From Crossiella cryophila (lineage in GTDB: Bacteria > Actinomycetota > Actinomycetes > Mycobacteriales > Pseudonocardiaceae): 64,000 bases of DNA. The notes under the pieces are model-generated. The model worked only from the letters and a program-made list of their open reading frames with translations, was not told where the DNA came from and searched no databases. The stretch lies in assembly GCF_014204915.1 (NCBI RefSeq), contig NZ_JACHMH010000001.1, positions 5,233,501 through 5,297,500 on the forward strand. Reading direction: 5' to 3'. Below are positions 6,953 through 16,956 of this stretch, one piece after another; positions within the stretch are counted from its first letter, which is position 1, and every line of letters starts with the position of its first letter. Made by a program: the position numbers and the translations under genes.

Positions 6953-9900
6953 CACGGCTCCTCCGGTTCGAGCACGGCGCAGATGACCAGGTCCTCGATG
7001 CCGCCTACCCGGAGCAGGGTGGTCGCGCAGCGGTGACCGTCCACAGTGAACAGTGCCCAGCCGTCGGCGGTGGCGTGCACGGTGGGGATGCCCGGTGTGC
7101 GACCGACCTTGCGGGCGCACTCGGTCACGCACCAGAGCCGGGTGGCCGCGGTGTCCAGGTCCTCGGCGAGTTGTTCGGCCACCCGCAGCCGGTCCGGGCC
7201 GAGCAGGTCGGTCCAGGCTTGCCGGGTGCGGGGGCGGACGGCTTCCAGGTCGCAGCCGAGTGGGTGGTCCCCGACCACGGCGAGGGTGAGATCGCCTTGG
7301 TGGGCAAGGGAGATGTCAATGCCGGGGGCGAGGGGTTTGCCGTCGGCGCGGTGACGCAGGTCGAGGTCCCGTCCGGCGGCGCGGGCGGCGGCGGCCAGTG
7401 CGGCGGGTGCGCGGTCGCCGGTGGCCACGCCCAGGCCGATCCGGCCCAGGCCGAGCAGGTCATCGAGGCTGCGTTCCAGGTAGGGGCCGAGCAGGGCGGC
7501 GGGCCACGGGGACTCGGTGTCCAGTGGGCCGATGGCACGCAGGGACAGGCCGGTCCAGGTCTCGCAGATCGCCCCGGAGAGTTCGCGGACGACCAGGTCG
7601 ACGGTGATGGTGTCGGTGCCCCGGCCGGTTTCCACCGCGTCCACGACCAGCCGTCCGGACAGCGGGCGGTGCCGGGTGATCCGGTCGATCCGCTCGGGCA
7701 GGCAGCGCCGGTGTGGCACGCAGGCCTGGAGCGCGTGGATGAAGGAGTCCCTGGCGCCGGGGTCGCCGAGCAGCAGGTGCTGGGGCTGGTACTCGCCGAA
7801 CCAGGTGTCGCCGGGGCGGGCGTCGATCTCCACCACGCACCGCCGCGCGCGCAGTTCCCGGTAGGCCCGGACCCGGCGCAGGTTGTCGTGGTGGAACAGC
7901 AGCCGGTCGTAGACATCGCGGCCGAGGTCGAGTTCGACCGGTGGACCGGCGGTCGGCGTCGGCTCGATGCCTTGGTGTGGCTGGAGTTCCGGGGCCACGG
8001 TGAGGTGCGCGCGGAAGTGGTCGACGGCGTAGGCGGTGTCGTCGGCACGCACCACGACCTCGACCCGGCCGTCCGGTTGGTGCAGGGCGGCCACCCGCAG
8101 TACCCGGCCGCCGTCGCTGGGCACGGTGACCGGCCGGGTCAGCTCGACCCCGGTGAACCCGGTGACCTCGCCGCCACGCAGTCCGGTGGCCGCCTGAGCC
8201 ATCGCCTCCAGGCCGAGCACGCCCGGCAGCAAACAGGTTCCGGCCAGCGCGTGATCGGCAAGGTAGGGGTCGCTTGGCACGGTGAGATCGCTGTCGCAGA
8301 CCAGTTCCACCGCCGGGTAGTGCACTCGTGGCCGTTCCAGGAACCGGGTCAGCGGCAACTCGCCGGCGCCGGTGTTGATCGTGGGCGGGAAGCCGAACCG
8401 GCCGGTGACCACCACGCTGGTGGATTCCGCCGGCGTGGCGAGCAGTTCGCGCAGCACCCGGGTGGCGGTCTGCGGCGGCATCGCGTCCACCCCGGCGCCG
8501 GCGAGCGCGGCCACGCTGCCCAGGCGGGTGCCCATGCCGACCTCGGACCAGACCGACCAGTCCAGGTTGAGGAACCGGCAGCCGGGCAGGCGGGCCGCGG
8601 CGGCCGCGATCTCCAGGCCGAGCCAGTCGTTGGCCAGTGCGTAGTCGGCCTGCCCGGCCATGCCGATCCGGCCGATGATCGAGCCGTAGCCGATCACCAG
8701 GCGCAGGCAGCCGGGTTCGACCGCGTCCAGGATGTTGCGCAGGCCGTCCAGTTTGGGGGCGAGGGTGGCGCTGATGGCGGCGGCGTCCAGCCTGGCCAGT
8801 CCGCACGGCCGGTTGGCGCCCGCGGCGTGCAGCACGGCGGTGACCGGGCCCAGGTCGGTGCTGATCTCGTCGATGGCGTGTTTGACCGCGTCCGCGTCGG
8901 TGACGTCGGCGCACAGGTAACGGACCCGCCGCCCGCCCGCGCGCAACCGGTCCAGGGTGAGCGCGACCTCCGGGTGTTCGGCCGGGTCGGCGCGGCCGAG
9001 CACGGCGACCGCGGCCTCGTTGTCCGCGACCAGGGCGAGCGTGCTCTCCGCGCCGATGCCACGACCGCCGCCGGGGACCAGCAGCACGTCGGAGCCGGTC
9101 AGCGGTGGGGCCTTGGGCGCACGTCCTGGCGGGTGCGGGTAGAGCACGGGTTCGGTGAGGCGGCCTGCCTGGTCGATCCGGCGTTCGGCGAAACCGTGAC
9201 CCTGGGCGGCTTCGGCCTGGGCCAGGGCGAGCACGTGCGCGCTGGGCGCGGACGGGATCTCGATCAGGCGGACCGGGCGGCCGGGCTGTTCCAGGGCCAG
9301 GGAGCGGCCGAGGCCACCGGCCTCGCCGTGGTGCAGGATGGCGATCCGGTGCGCGGCCGGGGACTGGATGGCCTGCTGCACGGCCTGCACCAGCCAGTGC
9401 GCGGCCTCGTGCGTGCGGGCGCCCCTGGTGTGGATGAGGAAACCCGGGGTACCGGCGGTGTCCGGGAAGGCGGGGGCGAGCAGGTCGCCGTCCTCGGCGA
9501 GCACGGTCCAGGCGATCTCCGGCACCCGGGTGGCGGCGGAAACCGGTTGCCAGTGCACGCCGAAGGTGCGCACCCAGGGGGCGACTCCCGGTGGCGGGGT
9601 GTCCAGGTCGGTGTCGGCCGGTGGCTGCTGGGCGAGCACCTCGGCGAACTCGGTGAGCGAGGCGTCGGCCAGGTCGGTGGGCACCGCGGGCGGGGCCACG
9701 CCGAGGGCGCGCGCGGCGAGTCCGGCGAGTTCGGCCACGGTGATCGAGTTGAGCCGCAGGTCGGCGAGCATCCGGTGACCGGGTTCCAGGGATTCCACCG
9801 GCAGTTCCACGTGTTTGGCGACCAGTGCGCGCACCACGGTGAACGGATCGCTCTCAGTGTCCACAGTGGACTCTTGCGGTGCCGGTCGCGGGGTCGGCAG

Positions 9901-12651
9901 CAGGATCGGGGCGGCCTCGCCGGGCAGGTCGTCGGGGACCAGCTCGCAGGGGTTGGCCAGGAAAACGGGGCGGCGCAACGGATCCGCGGTCCGCTGCACC
10001 CGGCCCGCGGCGAGTCCGTCCAGGGCCACCTCGGCCCCGTGCACGTGTGCGGCGGCGACCGCGCCGAGGAAGTCGCGGATGTTCTCCCCACCGCAGTCGG
10101 TGGCCAGCACGGGGATGGCGAGCTGGGTGGTGGCCAGTCCGGTCAGCAGGGCGCCGGGGCCCACCTCCAGGAGCAGGTCGCACCGGTCGGCGAGCCGGTG
10201 CAGGGCGGTGCTGAACCGCACCGGCGAGGTGACCTGCCCGGCCAGGTAGGCGGCCAGGTCGGTGTCCGCTGGCAGTTCGCCGCCGAGCACGGTGGAGATC
10301 AGGCCGGGCCGCACCGGCTCGAAGGCGACGCCCGCGAGGTGGGTGGCGAACCGCCGGGCCACCTCGGCGACCAGCGGGGAGTGGAAGGCGTGCGTGACCG
10401 GCAGCCGGGTGGCCCGGAATCCCCTGGCGCGGGCCCGGGTGCAGGCGGCCTCAATCGCGAGGGCCGGGCCCGCGAGCACGATCCGGTCCGGCGCGTTGAG
10501 CGCGGCGATGGTCACCGGCAGGTCGTCCACCAGGCGGTCCACCACGTCCTCGGTGGCGGCCAGTTCGGCCATCGCACCACCGGTGGCGGAGTGTTCGGCG
10601 GTGGCGCGGCCGCGTACGGCGGCCAGGTCCACCGCGCTGTGCGGGGCGGTGGCGCCCGCCCAGCACAGCGCGGCCAGCTCGCCGATGCTGTGTCCCAGCA
10701 CCGCGTCCGCGTGGATGCCCAGTTCGGCCAGGGCGGCGACCCCGGCCAGCGCGGCCCGCACGATCGAGGGCTGTGCGAGCGCGGTGTCCGTGCGGTCGCC
10801 CACGGCGGATCCCGGCGCGTGCGGGTACAGCTCGGCGAGTTGCTCGAAGCGGCGGCGCAGCACCCCGCCGCCGAGGTAGACCGGCGCGGCCTGGCCGGGG
10901 AATAGGAAGCCGATGCGCGGGATTCGCCGCGGTTGGCCGAAGAACACCCCGGCGGCGGCGTCGATCCGGGTCTGGCCAGCGTCCACAAAGGACCGCAGCT
11001 GGGCGAGCTGGTCGTTGAGGCGGAACGGGGTGTCGGCCACGATCGCGGCGCGCACCGGCTGTCCGGTCCTGGTGGTGGAGCAGCGCAGGATGGCCAGGTC
11101 CCGCAACGAGCCGAAGCTGAGGTGGTCGGTCTGCGCGCGCAGCCGGTCGATGTCCTCGGCCAGCGAGCGGAGATCGGGTGCGGCGAACGGGATGATCTCG
11201 GCGTTCTGCGGGGTGCGGGCGAGCACCCGCTGCCGGGCCATCGGCACGCTCCGCCGTGGCGCCGGGGTGCCCTCCAGAGTCAGGTGGGTGTTCACGCCGC
11301 CGAAGCCCATCGCGCTGATTCCCGCGCGCGGCAACAACTCCGGCGCCCACGCCTCGGGTTCGCGGAGCACCCGGAGCTTCGGGTCGGGGCCGGTGAGCAG
11401 GTCGTGCGGGGTGTCGCAGCCGGTGATCGGCGGCAGGGTGCGCTCGTGCACGGCCATGATCGCCTTGAGCAGTCCGGCGATCCCGGCGGCGGCCTTGGTG
11501 TGCCCGATGTTGGCCTTGATCGAACCGATCACCGCAGCGGACGCGGCCGGGTCGGCGCCGCGGCGGGCCTCGGTGAGGGTGGCCAGCTCGATCGCGTCGC
11601 CCACCGCGGTGCCGGTGCCGTGGCCCTCGAACAGGCCCACGGTGTCACTGCCGTACCCGGCCCTGGCGTAGGCCCGGCGCACCGCCAGCGCCTGCCCGCG
11701 TTGTTCGGGCCGGGTGATGCTGCCGCGGCCGTCCGAGGACACACCCCAGCCACGCAGTACCGCGTACACCCGCGCGCCCCAGCGGTGGGCGTCTTCTTCC
11801 CTTGCCAGTACAGCGAATCCGCAACCCTCGCCCGGCCAGAAGCCCTCGGAATCCTTGTCGTAGACCCGCATCAGCCGTGGGGCCAGTGCGCCGACCTTGG
11901 CGAAACCCACCAGCTCGAACGGATCCAGGCTCAGGTCGACCCCGCCGGCCAGCATGACATCCACATCGCCGCGGGTCAGCGTCTCGGCGGCGTTGATCAC
12001 CGCGAGCAGCGAGGAGGCACAGGCCGCGTCCACCGTCCAGGCCCCGCCGTGCAGGTCGAAGGTGTTGCAGACCCGCCCGGCGATGGTGTTGGACAGCCCG
12101 CCCGCCAGGGACTCCTCGCCGATCGGCTCGAACGGCGCCTTGTACTCGGTCTCCAGCTCGCCCAACAGCTCGGCCCGGGTCTCCGCCGCCCAGCCGCCGC
12201 GGCGTAGCACCGCGTCCACCCGCCGCCGCACGTACGGCCAGCGCAGCCGCAGCGCAGCGGTGCGGGAGAACTCGCCGGTGAGCGTGTTGCCCACGACCAC
12301 GCCCACCCGGTCCGGATCCACTGCCAGCTCAGTGAATCCGGCATCGGCGAGTGCTCGTTCGGCCACGTCCACCGCGAGCCAGTGCGTGCTGTCGACCGCC
12401 CGGTAGGTGGCGCCGCTGACCCGGTGCCGCAGCCGGTCGAAGGCGTAGTCGGCCAGCACCGCGGCATACGGGCTGTAGAACTTGTCCGGCGCGGTCGGAT
12501 CGTTGTTGTGGTAATCGGCCAGTGGCAACCGTTCCGGCGGGATGCGCCGGAAGGAACGGTGCTGGGCAAGGGCGTTCTCCCACAGCTCCCGCGGACTGTC
12601 CGCGTCCGGGTAGCGGCAGCCCAGCCCGATGACCGCGATGGACTCAGGCAT
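6952..12651 (-). CDS. pksE: Iterative enediyne polyketide synthase PksE (KS-AT-ACP-KR-DH-PPTase)
   Basis: A 1899-residue single-module iterative type I PKS. Domains in order: KS (1-460) with C211 in VDAACASS, H344 in EGHGTGT and H384 in NIGHTKAA; AT (about 580-900) with S655 in GHSIGE; ACP (about 935-1010) with S969 in LRLNSIT; KR (about 1185-1375) with nucleotide loop GGGRGIG and Y1337; DH (about 1445-1710) with H1467 in DHALAG; C-terminal phosphopantetheinyl transferase (about 1730-1899) with D1801 and E1803 in GCDLEA and the WCVTECARK helix. The ACP between AT and KR and the fused PPTase are diagnostic of enediyne PKSs, which make a linear polyene from malonyl-CoA. The start overlaps the E5 end by 8 bp. 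Confidence 0.97.
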   Translation of the reverse strand: MPESIAVIGLGCRYPDADSPRELWENALAQHRSFRRIPPERLPLADYHNNDPTAPDKFYSPYAAVLADYAFDRLRHRVSGATYRAVDSTHWLAVDVAERALADAGFTELAVDPDRVGVVVGNTLTGEFSRTAALRLRWPYVRRRVDAVLRRGGWAAETRAELLGELETEYKAPFEPIGEESLAGGLSNTIAGRVCNTFDLHGGAWTVDAACASSLLAVINAAETLTRGDVDVMLAGGVDLSLDPFELVGFAKVGALAPRLMRVYDKDSEGFWPGEGCGFAVLAREEDAHRWGARVYAVLRGWGVSSDGRGSITRPEQRGQALAVRRAYARAGYGSDTVGLFEGHGTGTAVGDAIELATLTEARRGADPAASAAVIGSIKANIGHTKAAAGIAGLLKAIMAVHERTLPPITGCDTPHDLLTGPDPKLRVLREPEAWAPELLPRAGISAMGFGGVNTHLTLEGTPAPRRSVPMARQRVLARTPQNAEIIPFAAPDLRSLAEDIDRLRAQTDHLSFGSLRDLAILRCSTTRTGQPVRAAIVADTPFRLNDQLAQLRSFVDAGQTRIDAAAGVFFGQPRRIPRIGFLFPGQAAPVYLGGGVLRRRFEQLAELYPHAPGSAVGDRTDTALAQPSIVRAALAGVAALAELGIHADAVLGHSIGELAALCWAGATAPHSAVDLAAVRGRATAEHSATGGAMAELAATEDVVDRLVDDLPVTIAALNAPDRIVLAGPALAIEAACTRARARGFRATRLPVTHAFHSPLVAEVARRFATHLAGVAFEPVRPGLISTVLGGELPADTDLAAYLAGQVTSPVRFSTALHRLADRCDLLLEVGPGALLTGLATTQLAIPVLATDCGGENIRDFLGAVAAAHVHGAEVALDGLAAGRVQRTADPLRRPVFLANPCELVPDDLPGEAAPILLPTPRPAPQESTVDTESDPFTVVRALVAKHVELPVESLEPGHRMLADLRLNSITVAELAGLAARALGVAPPAVPTDLADASLTEFAEVLAQQPPADTDLDTPPPGVAPWVRTFGVHWQPVSAATRVPEIAWTVLAEDGDLLAPAFPDTAGTPGFLIHTRGARTHEAAHWLVQAVQQAIQSPAAHRIAILHHGEAGGLGRSLALEQPGRPVRLIEIPSAPSAHVLALAQAEAAQGHGFAERRIDQAGRLTEPVLYPHPPGRAPKAPPLTGSDVLLVPGGGRGIGAESTLALVADNEAAVAVLGRADPAEHPEVALTLDRLRAGGRRVRYLCADVTDADAVKHAIDEISTDLGPVTAVLHAAGANRPCGLARLDAAAISATLAPKLDGLRNILDAVEPGCLRLVIGYGSIIGRIGMAGQADYALANDWLGLEIAAAAARLPGCRFLNLDWSVWSEVGMGTRLGSVAALAGAGVDAMPPQTATRVLRELLATPAESTSVVVTGRFGFPPTINTGAGELPLTRFLERPRVHYPAVELVCDSDLTVPSDPYLADHALAGTCLLPGVLGLEAMAQAATGLRGGEVTGFTGVELTRPVTVPSDGGRVLRVAALHQPDGRVEVVVRADDTAYAVDHFRAHLTVAPELQPHQGIEPTPTAGPPVELDLGRDVYDRLLFHHDNLRRVRAYRELRARRCVVEIDARPGDTWFGEYQPQHLLLGDPGARDSFIHALQACVPHRRCLPERIDRITRHRPLSGRLVVDAVETGRGTDTITVDLVVRELSGAICETWTGLSLRAIGPLDTESPWPAALLGPYLERSLDDLLGLGRIGLGVATGDRAPAALAAAARAAGRDLDLRHRADGKPLAPGIDISLAHQGDLTLAVVGDHPLGCDLEAVRPRTRQAWTDLLGPDRLRVAEQLAEDLDTAATRLWCVTECARKVGRTPGIPTVHATADGWALFTVDGHRCATTLLRVGGIEDLVICAVLEPEEP

Positions 12652-13678
12652 CGGTCTTCTCCAGCACGCCGGTGCTGGTCCGCCCGTTGCGACTGGGCGC
12701 CTCCGCCGCCACCAGGGGTTCGCTCGCCTTGGCCTTCGAGCGCGCGGACAGGTCCAGGGTCCAGTGGTAGGCGCCGCGGATCGCGCACACGATCGCGATG
12801 CAGTAGAACAGCCCGAACACCACGCCGGAGCTGACCAGCACGCCGTAGACCGCGGCCGAGCCGAGCCCGAAGGCCACCTGCTGCCACTTCCCGGTCGGCG
12901 AGGTGCCGGGGTCGGTGATCATGTAGTTGGTGAACAACAGGAACGCGGTGCCGGTCATCAGCCCGAGTCCGGACAGGATCGAGTTCTCCTCCGGGAACAG
13001 CAGTCCGCGCAGCACCGCCTGGGCGGCCATGCCCAGCAGCCAGGCCGCGATCAGCGGGCCCTTGCGGGTGAGTTTGACGTTGAGCAGGGTGCCGAAGGCG
13101 ACCAGGATCAGCGGGATGATCCAGTCCAGCACGCCGGAGACGTGCGCGGTGAAGTGGTACATCGGCGCCGGGCCGATCACGGTGGGGAACACGGTCAGTG
13201 CCACCGCGATGGCCAGGTTGGACGGGTTGAGGAAGTGCCGCAGCTTCCCGCTGATCCGTACCCGCAGGATGTACTTGGACCCGATGGCCAGTGCGGAGGC
13301 GAAGGCGTAGGGCCACAACAGGTTTCCCGCGTAGATCAGCAGGCCGAGGGAGAGCGCGGTGATGTGGGTGGGCAGCATGAAGTTGACGAACCCGATCACG
13401 CCGCCGCCGAGGAAGCGCGGCCGGAACCCGTTGGCCCACGCCTCCAGGGATTCCAGGCTGAGTTCCAGTGCGTAGGCGGTGCCGAGCAGTACCGCGATCT
13501 GCGCGGCGGAGGCCTCGAAGCCGAGCCAGAGGTAGCCGAGGATGGTGAAGATGGTGATCGAGGTGGCGAACCGGCGCAGTGCGGAGATCCGCTTGTCCGG
13601 CGGGGGAATGATGGAGGCGATGGTCAGCAGATGCCTGCGTAACGGCGGGATGGAGTCCCGGTCCCTCGGTGTGCTCAC
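12644..13678 (-). CDS. unbU: Enediyne biosynthesis membrane protein UnbU (E5)
   Basis: A 344-residue polytopic membrane protein with about nine to ten hydrophobic segments, related to the NqrB/RnfD-like UnbU family that always accompanies enediyne PKSs. Recognisable stretches include KLRHFLNPSNLAIAVALTVF (centre) and LLFTNYMITDPGTSP (near residue 250). Its role in the warhead is unsettled; a redox or transport function is suggested by the NqrB/RnfD kinship. It starts with GTG overlapping the UnbV stop (GTGA), and its end overlaps pksE by 8 bp. Confidence 0.93.
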   Translation of the reverse strand: MSTPRDRDSIPPLRRHLLTIASIIPPPDKRISALRRFATSITIFTILGYLWLGFEASAAQIAVLLGTAYALELSLESLEAWANGFRPRFLGGGVIGFVNFMLPTHITALSLGLLIYAGNLLWPYAFASALAIGSKYILRVRISGKLRHFLNPSNLAIAVALTVFPTVIGPAPMYHFTAHVSGVLDWIIPLILVAFGTLLNVKLTRKGPLIAAWLLGMAAQAVLRGLLFPEENSILSGLGLMTGTAFLLFTNYMITDPGTSPTGKWQQVAFGLGSAAVYGVLVSSGVVFGLFYCIAIVCAIRGAYHWTLDLSARSKAKASEPLVAAEAPSRNGRTSTGVLEKTDA

Positions 13679-15606
13679 GACGCCCCCAGTAAGACGGTGT
13701 TGCGGCCGGGGCGCACCGTGACGGTGGCGCGCTGGACCGTTCCGGTGCGGTCCCGCCAGGCCAGTTCGACCGGCAGGTCCGCGTTCTCAGGTGTGGCGCC
13801 GAGGCCGAAGTGCAGCACCGGACTGCTCACGCTGGCGTGCCCGTTGCCGCCGTCGACCTCCTGCCGCAGCACCCGGCCATCCGGCAGCCGCACGCTCGCG
13901 GTGGCACCGGCTGCGGGGGAGCCGAGCTGACCGGGACCGGCGGGCAGGACCTTGGTCGAGTTGGTGGAAGCGTTGGGCGGCAACAACAGTTGCAGGGACA
14001 GCGTCCGGCCGCAGCTGGTGCACTTGTTGGTGTGCAGGTAGCTTTCCGCGTACTGGTTGGCCACCGCGAAGTCCAGCCGCCCGTCGCCGTCCACGTCGCC
14101 GGTGGCGATGCCACGACTCGCGCCGGGCTCGTCGATGCCCAGCCGCGCGGACTCGTTGGTCCACTCCTCGCCGGGGCCGCGGACGAAGAAGGCGTTGTGC
14201 TCCCGGCCCGAGACGTCCGCACCCGCTGGCAGATTCGGCCACAGGCCGACGTGCCGCTGGATGAGGTCGTTGCCCATGGCCAGTTCCTGCACCTGCGGCC
14301 ACAGATTGGTCTCGCCGGTGACGAATCCGGTGGCCTGCACCAGTTCCCGGTTGCCGTCGCCGTCGAAGTCGCCGAACTTGGCGTCCCAGGACCAGCCGCT
14401 GCGGGAGACCCGCATCTGGTCGGCCCGGTCCTCGAACGGCGCGATTCCCCTTGGCGCGTCCTGGGTCCAACGGCCGGTGTTGATCCAGGCGAAGTGGGTT
14501 TCCAGCAGGCCGAAGGGGGCGGTGAGGTTGCTGACGAAGATGTCGGTGTGCCCGTCGCCGTTCATGTCGTCGAAGGCCACGCCCATGCCCTTGAACGAGT
14601 CGTTGCCGATCGCCTTGGATTTGGGTGTGAGGAAGCCCTTTTCGCCGTGCAGCACGGTGAACTTGACCTGGCCTGGCCGGGAATCGTTGCGCAGCAGGTA
14701 GTCCGGGCCGAAGTCGTTGGCGAAGTACAGTTCCGGCCGCTGATCGCGGTCGAAGTCGTGCGCGCCCACCGCCAGGGTCCAGGAGGTGGCCTGGGGCAGC
14801 GCGGCCGAATCGTCGGCGAACCGCACCGTCGGACTGTCCCCGCCACCGGCCCCGGTCCAGCGCAGCAGCCGGTTGCGACCGCCGTTGGCCGCGGCCGACA
14901 TCGAGGAGTGCATCTCCATCTTCTCGTCCTGAGCCACCGTGGCGTCGAGCAGCCGGTTGCCGTCGGGCATGTAGTTGCCCACCACCAGGTCCAGGTGCCC
15001 GTCCGCGTCCACGTCGGTGGCCACCACGGAACTGCTCGCCCAGCGCTCGGTCGAACCCGGCAGCAGTTCGACAGTGGCGAAGGCAGCCGGACTCAGTTCG
15101 GTCTGGGATTCCTTGCGCAGGTGGGCGATTGGCGTGCGGCCCCAGTAGTAGGTCAGCAGGTCCAGCCTGCCGTCCTCGTTGAGATCCACCGGCAGGCAAC
15201 CCATCGGCGCGATCGTGCGATCCCGCACCGGTCCCGCTTCGAGGGTGAACGGCTGGAACCGCGGTGGCGTACCAGGTGCGGGGGAGAGGGTGACGGTGTT
15301 GGTGCGCGGATCGGTCAGGCAGACATCGCGTGCGGTGCCCGCGCCGTCCAGGTCGGTCAGCGCGACCGCCGAACCGGTGGCCGAGACCCACGCCTCGATC
15401 CGCCGGTAGTCCGGCTGCAGCTCGCGCACGAACCGGAAACCGTCCACCGCCTTGGCGGTGAGGGCCTGCCGCTGGAAGTCGAACCGGCCACGCAGCCCGG
15501 GATCATCGCCCGGCCCGCCCGCCATCGCCGCGGTCTGCACCGCCAGCGCCGCGACCACCACGGCCGCGACCAGTCCGGGAACATGCCTACGCTGGGGGAA
15601 AGTCAT
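13675..15606 (-). CDS. unbV: Enediyne biosynthesis protein UnbV (E4), secreted FG-GAP/ASPIC protein
   Basis: A 643-residue protein with an N-terminal signal peptide (hydrophobic core VPGLVAAVVVAALAVQTAAM), then FG-GAP/VCBS-type beta-propeller blades. Calcium-loop motifs of the DxDxDGxxD type recur: DVDADGHLD, DFDRDQRPE, DMNGDGHTD, DFDGDGNRE and DVDGDGRLD. The last 80 residues form the ASPIC/UnbV domain. This is the E4 member of the conserved enediyne cassette; it acts outside the membrane, but its reaction is unknown. The start overlaps the E3 stop and the stop overlaps the E5 start, both by 4 bp. Confidence 0.93.
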   Translation of the reverse strand: MTFPQRRHVPGLVAAVVVAALAVQTAAMAGGPGDDPGLRGRFDFQRQALTAKAVDGFRFVRELQPDYRRIEAWVSATGSAVALTDLDGAGTARDVCLTDPRTNTVTLSPAPGTPPRFQPFTLEAGPVRDRTIAPMGCLPVDLNEDGRLDLLTYYWGRTPIAHLRKESQTELSPAAFATVELLPGSTERWASSSVVATDVDADGHLDLVVGNYMPDGNRLLDATVAQDEKMEMHSSMSAAANGGRNRLLRWTGAGGGDSPTVRFADDSAALPQATSWTLAVGAHDFDRDQRPELYFANDFGPDYLLRNDSRPGQVKFTVLHGEKGFLTPKSKAIGNDSFKGMGVAFDDMNGDGHTDIFVSNLTAPFGLLETHFAWINTGRWTQDAPRGIAPFEDRADQMRVSRSGWSWDAKFGDFDGDGNRELVQATGFVTGETNLWPQVQELAMGNDLIQRHVGLWPNLPAGADVSGREHNAFFVRGPGEEWTNESARLGIDEPGASRGIATGDVDGDGRLDFAVANQYAESYLHTNKCTSCGRTLSLQLLLPPNASTNSTKVLPAGPGQLGSPAAGATASVRLPDGRVLRQEVDGGNGHASVSSPVLHFGLGATPENADLPVELAWRDRTGTVQRATVTVRPGRNTVLLGAS

Positions 15607-16601
15607 CGCTCAGCCCGCGCTCCTCGAACGGGCGCACCACGGAACACGTCCTGCACACTGGCGCGCCATTGCTGGTAGGACGGTGTCTCGCCGTGCCCGG
15701 CGAGGGCGGCGAGGCGTTCGTGCAGCAGCTCGTGCGCCTGGGTGGCACTGCGCTCGGCCAGCACGGCGCAGGCGCGTTCGGCGCCCTCGGGGATCACGCC
15801 CGCGGTCACCCGCGCGGTCGCCGCCGCACAGCAACCCTGGGCCAGTTCGGGGCGATACGGTCCGGCCAGCTCGACCAGCTGCCGGTACTCCTGCTCGCTG
15901 ACCCCGCCCGCGTAGGTGGCGGCGAGTCCGACACCAGCCCACAGGTCGGCGTGCCTGCCGCCGGTGAAGGCGCCGATCCGGCCGGCGACCCGGCGCACGT
16001 CGGCGCCCTCGACGAACCACAACGCCCGGCCAACGCCCTGGTCGAACACCCGGCGCTGCTGCTCCCGCCACCGCGGGCTCGGCCGGACCTCGTGCACCTT
16101 GTGCGGGGCGGCGAAATAGGCCTGGTGGAAGCCGAAACCGTCGAACATCAGCCAGGCCAGCAGGGTGTCGTCGGTGCGGTCCAGCCGGGGGTGCAGCCGC
16201 AGCCGGGCGAAGGCCCAGCCCGCGCCGCAGTGGATCAGGTAGCGGTGCCGTTGCCCCGGTCCGGCCAGCAACGCGGTCAGCCGGTCGCCGCCGGGGGGCA
16301 GGGTGTCCAGGATGGCGTAGGACATGGCCGCGCCCTCGAAGGCGAAGCCTTGGTAGGCGGCAGGCACGGCCGCGGTGATCAGCTCGGCCAGCCGGTGCGG
16401 ATCGGGTTCGTCCACCCCGGCGTTGTAGCCGTGCACGAAGGACCGGCCGACGGTGTCCAGCACCTCCCGTTTGGCCTGCGAGGTCACCGCGAACCCACGG
16501 CGTTCCAGGGTGGCCTCGCGTGGGTCGAGGATCAGCGCCCGCCGGCGCAGCCGCTTTCCCAGGCGAACCAATGGCAGTATTAATGTGCGATCGGCATGCA
16601 T
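15603..16601 (-). CDS. unbL: Enediyne biosynthesis protein UnbL (E3), DUF1702 family
   Basis: A 332-residue DUF1702 protein, first gene of the leftward enediyne operon. Typical segments are RGFAVTSQAKREVLDTVGRS, FVHGYNA, YQGFAFEGAAMSYAILDTL, FDGFGFHQAYF and GRALWFVEGADVRR. Members always sit with E4, E5 and PksE in enediyne clusters, and their function is not established. I chose the ATG at 16601, with a GGGGGTG ribosome site just upstream; the longer reading frame to 16679 lacks a comparable site. The 4-bp overlap with unbV supports a single polycistronic unit. Confidence 0.92.
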   Translation of the reverse strand: MHADRTLILPLVRLGKRLRRRALILDPREATLERRGFAVTSQAKREVLDTVGRSFVHGYNAGVDEPDPHRLAELITAAVPAAYQGFAFEGAAMSYAILDTLPPGGDRLTALLAGPGQRHRYLIHCGAGWAFARLRLHPRLDRTDDTLLAWLMFDGFGFHQAYFAAPHKVHEVRPSPRWREQQRRVFDQGVGRALWFVEGADVRRVAGRIGAFTGGRHADLWAGVGLAATYAGGVSEQEYRQLVELAGPYRPELAQGCCAAATARVTAGVIPEGAERACAVLAERSATQAHELLHERLAALAGHGETPSYQQWRASVQDVFRGAPVRGARAER

Positions 16602-16956
16602 TACCACACCCCCAGGGCATAGCCAGCGCTGGCGACATGCTTCCGGACCGATCGAGACAATCACTATCCCGACGAACAAACAGCCGCATATAAGCGACTA
16701 GTCGCAATCTCCGGCGAGCATACCGGTCAAATCGGACGGCCGTCAATGGCCGATCTCAATGCGTTCGAGAAGTCCGTAAACGGATCTTAGACAATTGTCC
16801 TTGATCCATCGCAGCGGCTGCAATGTGCACATTTTTTGCCTGGGTAACCGTGGCTTGCGCAGACTCGTGCCTGGTTGTAGCTTCGGGGCGACTGAGGTCT
16901 GCGGGCAAAGACCGTTCGGTAATTAATTTACACCCACGTCGAGGGGGCGCCCTGGC
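16602..16956. promoter_or_regulatory. Divergent promoter region between the enediyne operon and the sugar/transport operon
   Basis: 355 bp separate unbL (leftward) from the glycosyltransferase (rightward). The stretch is clearly more A/T-rich than the genes (for example around 16780-16840 and 16915-16935) and holds no plausible ORF. It must contain the start sites of both arms of the cluster. A GAGGGGGC ribosome site lies upstream of the 16957 ATG. I see no clear palindromic operator. Confidence 0.6.

Noticed and set aside
7033-10905. 1290-residue open frame on the plus strand, opposite pksE
   Set aside because: It is the antisense shadow of a PKS with high third-position GC; its Gly/Val/Gln-rich translation has no domain signal, and pksE is unambiguous.
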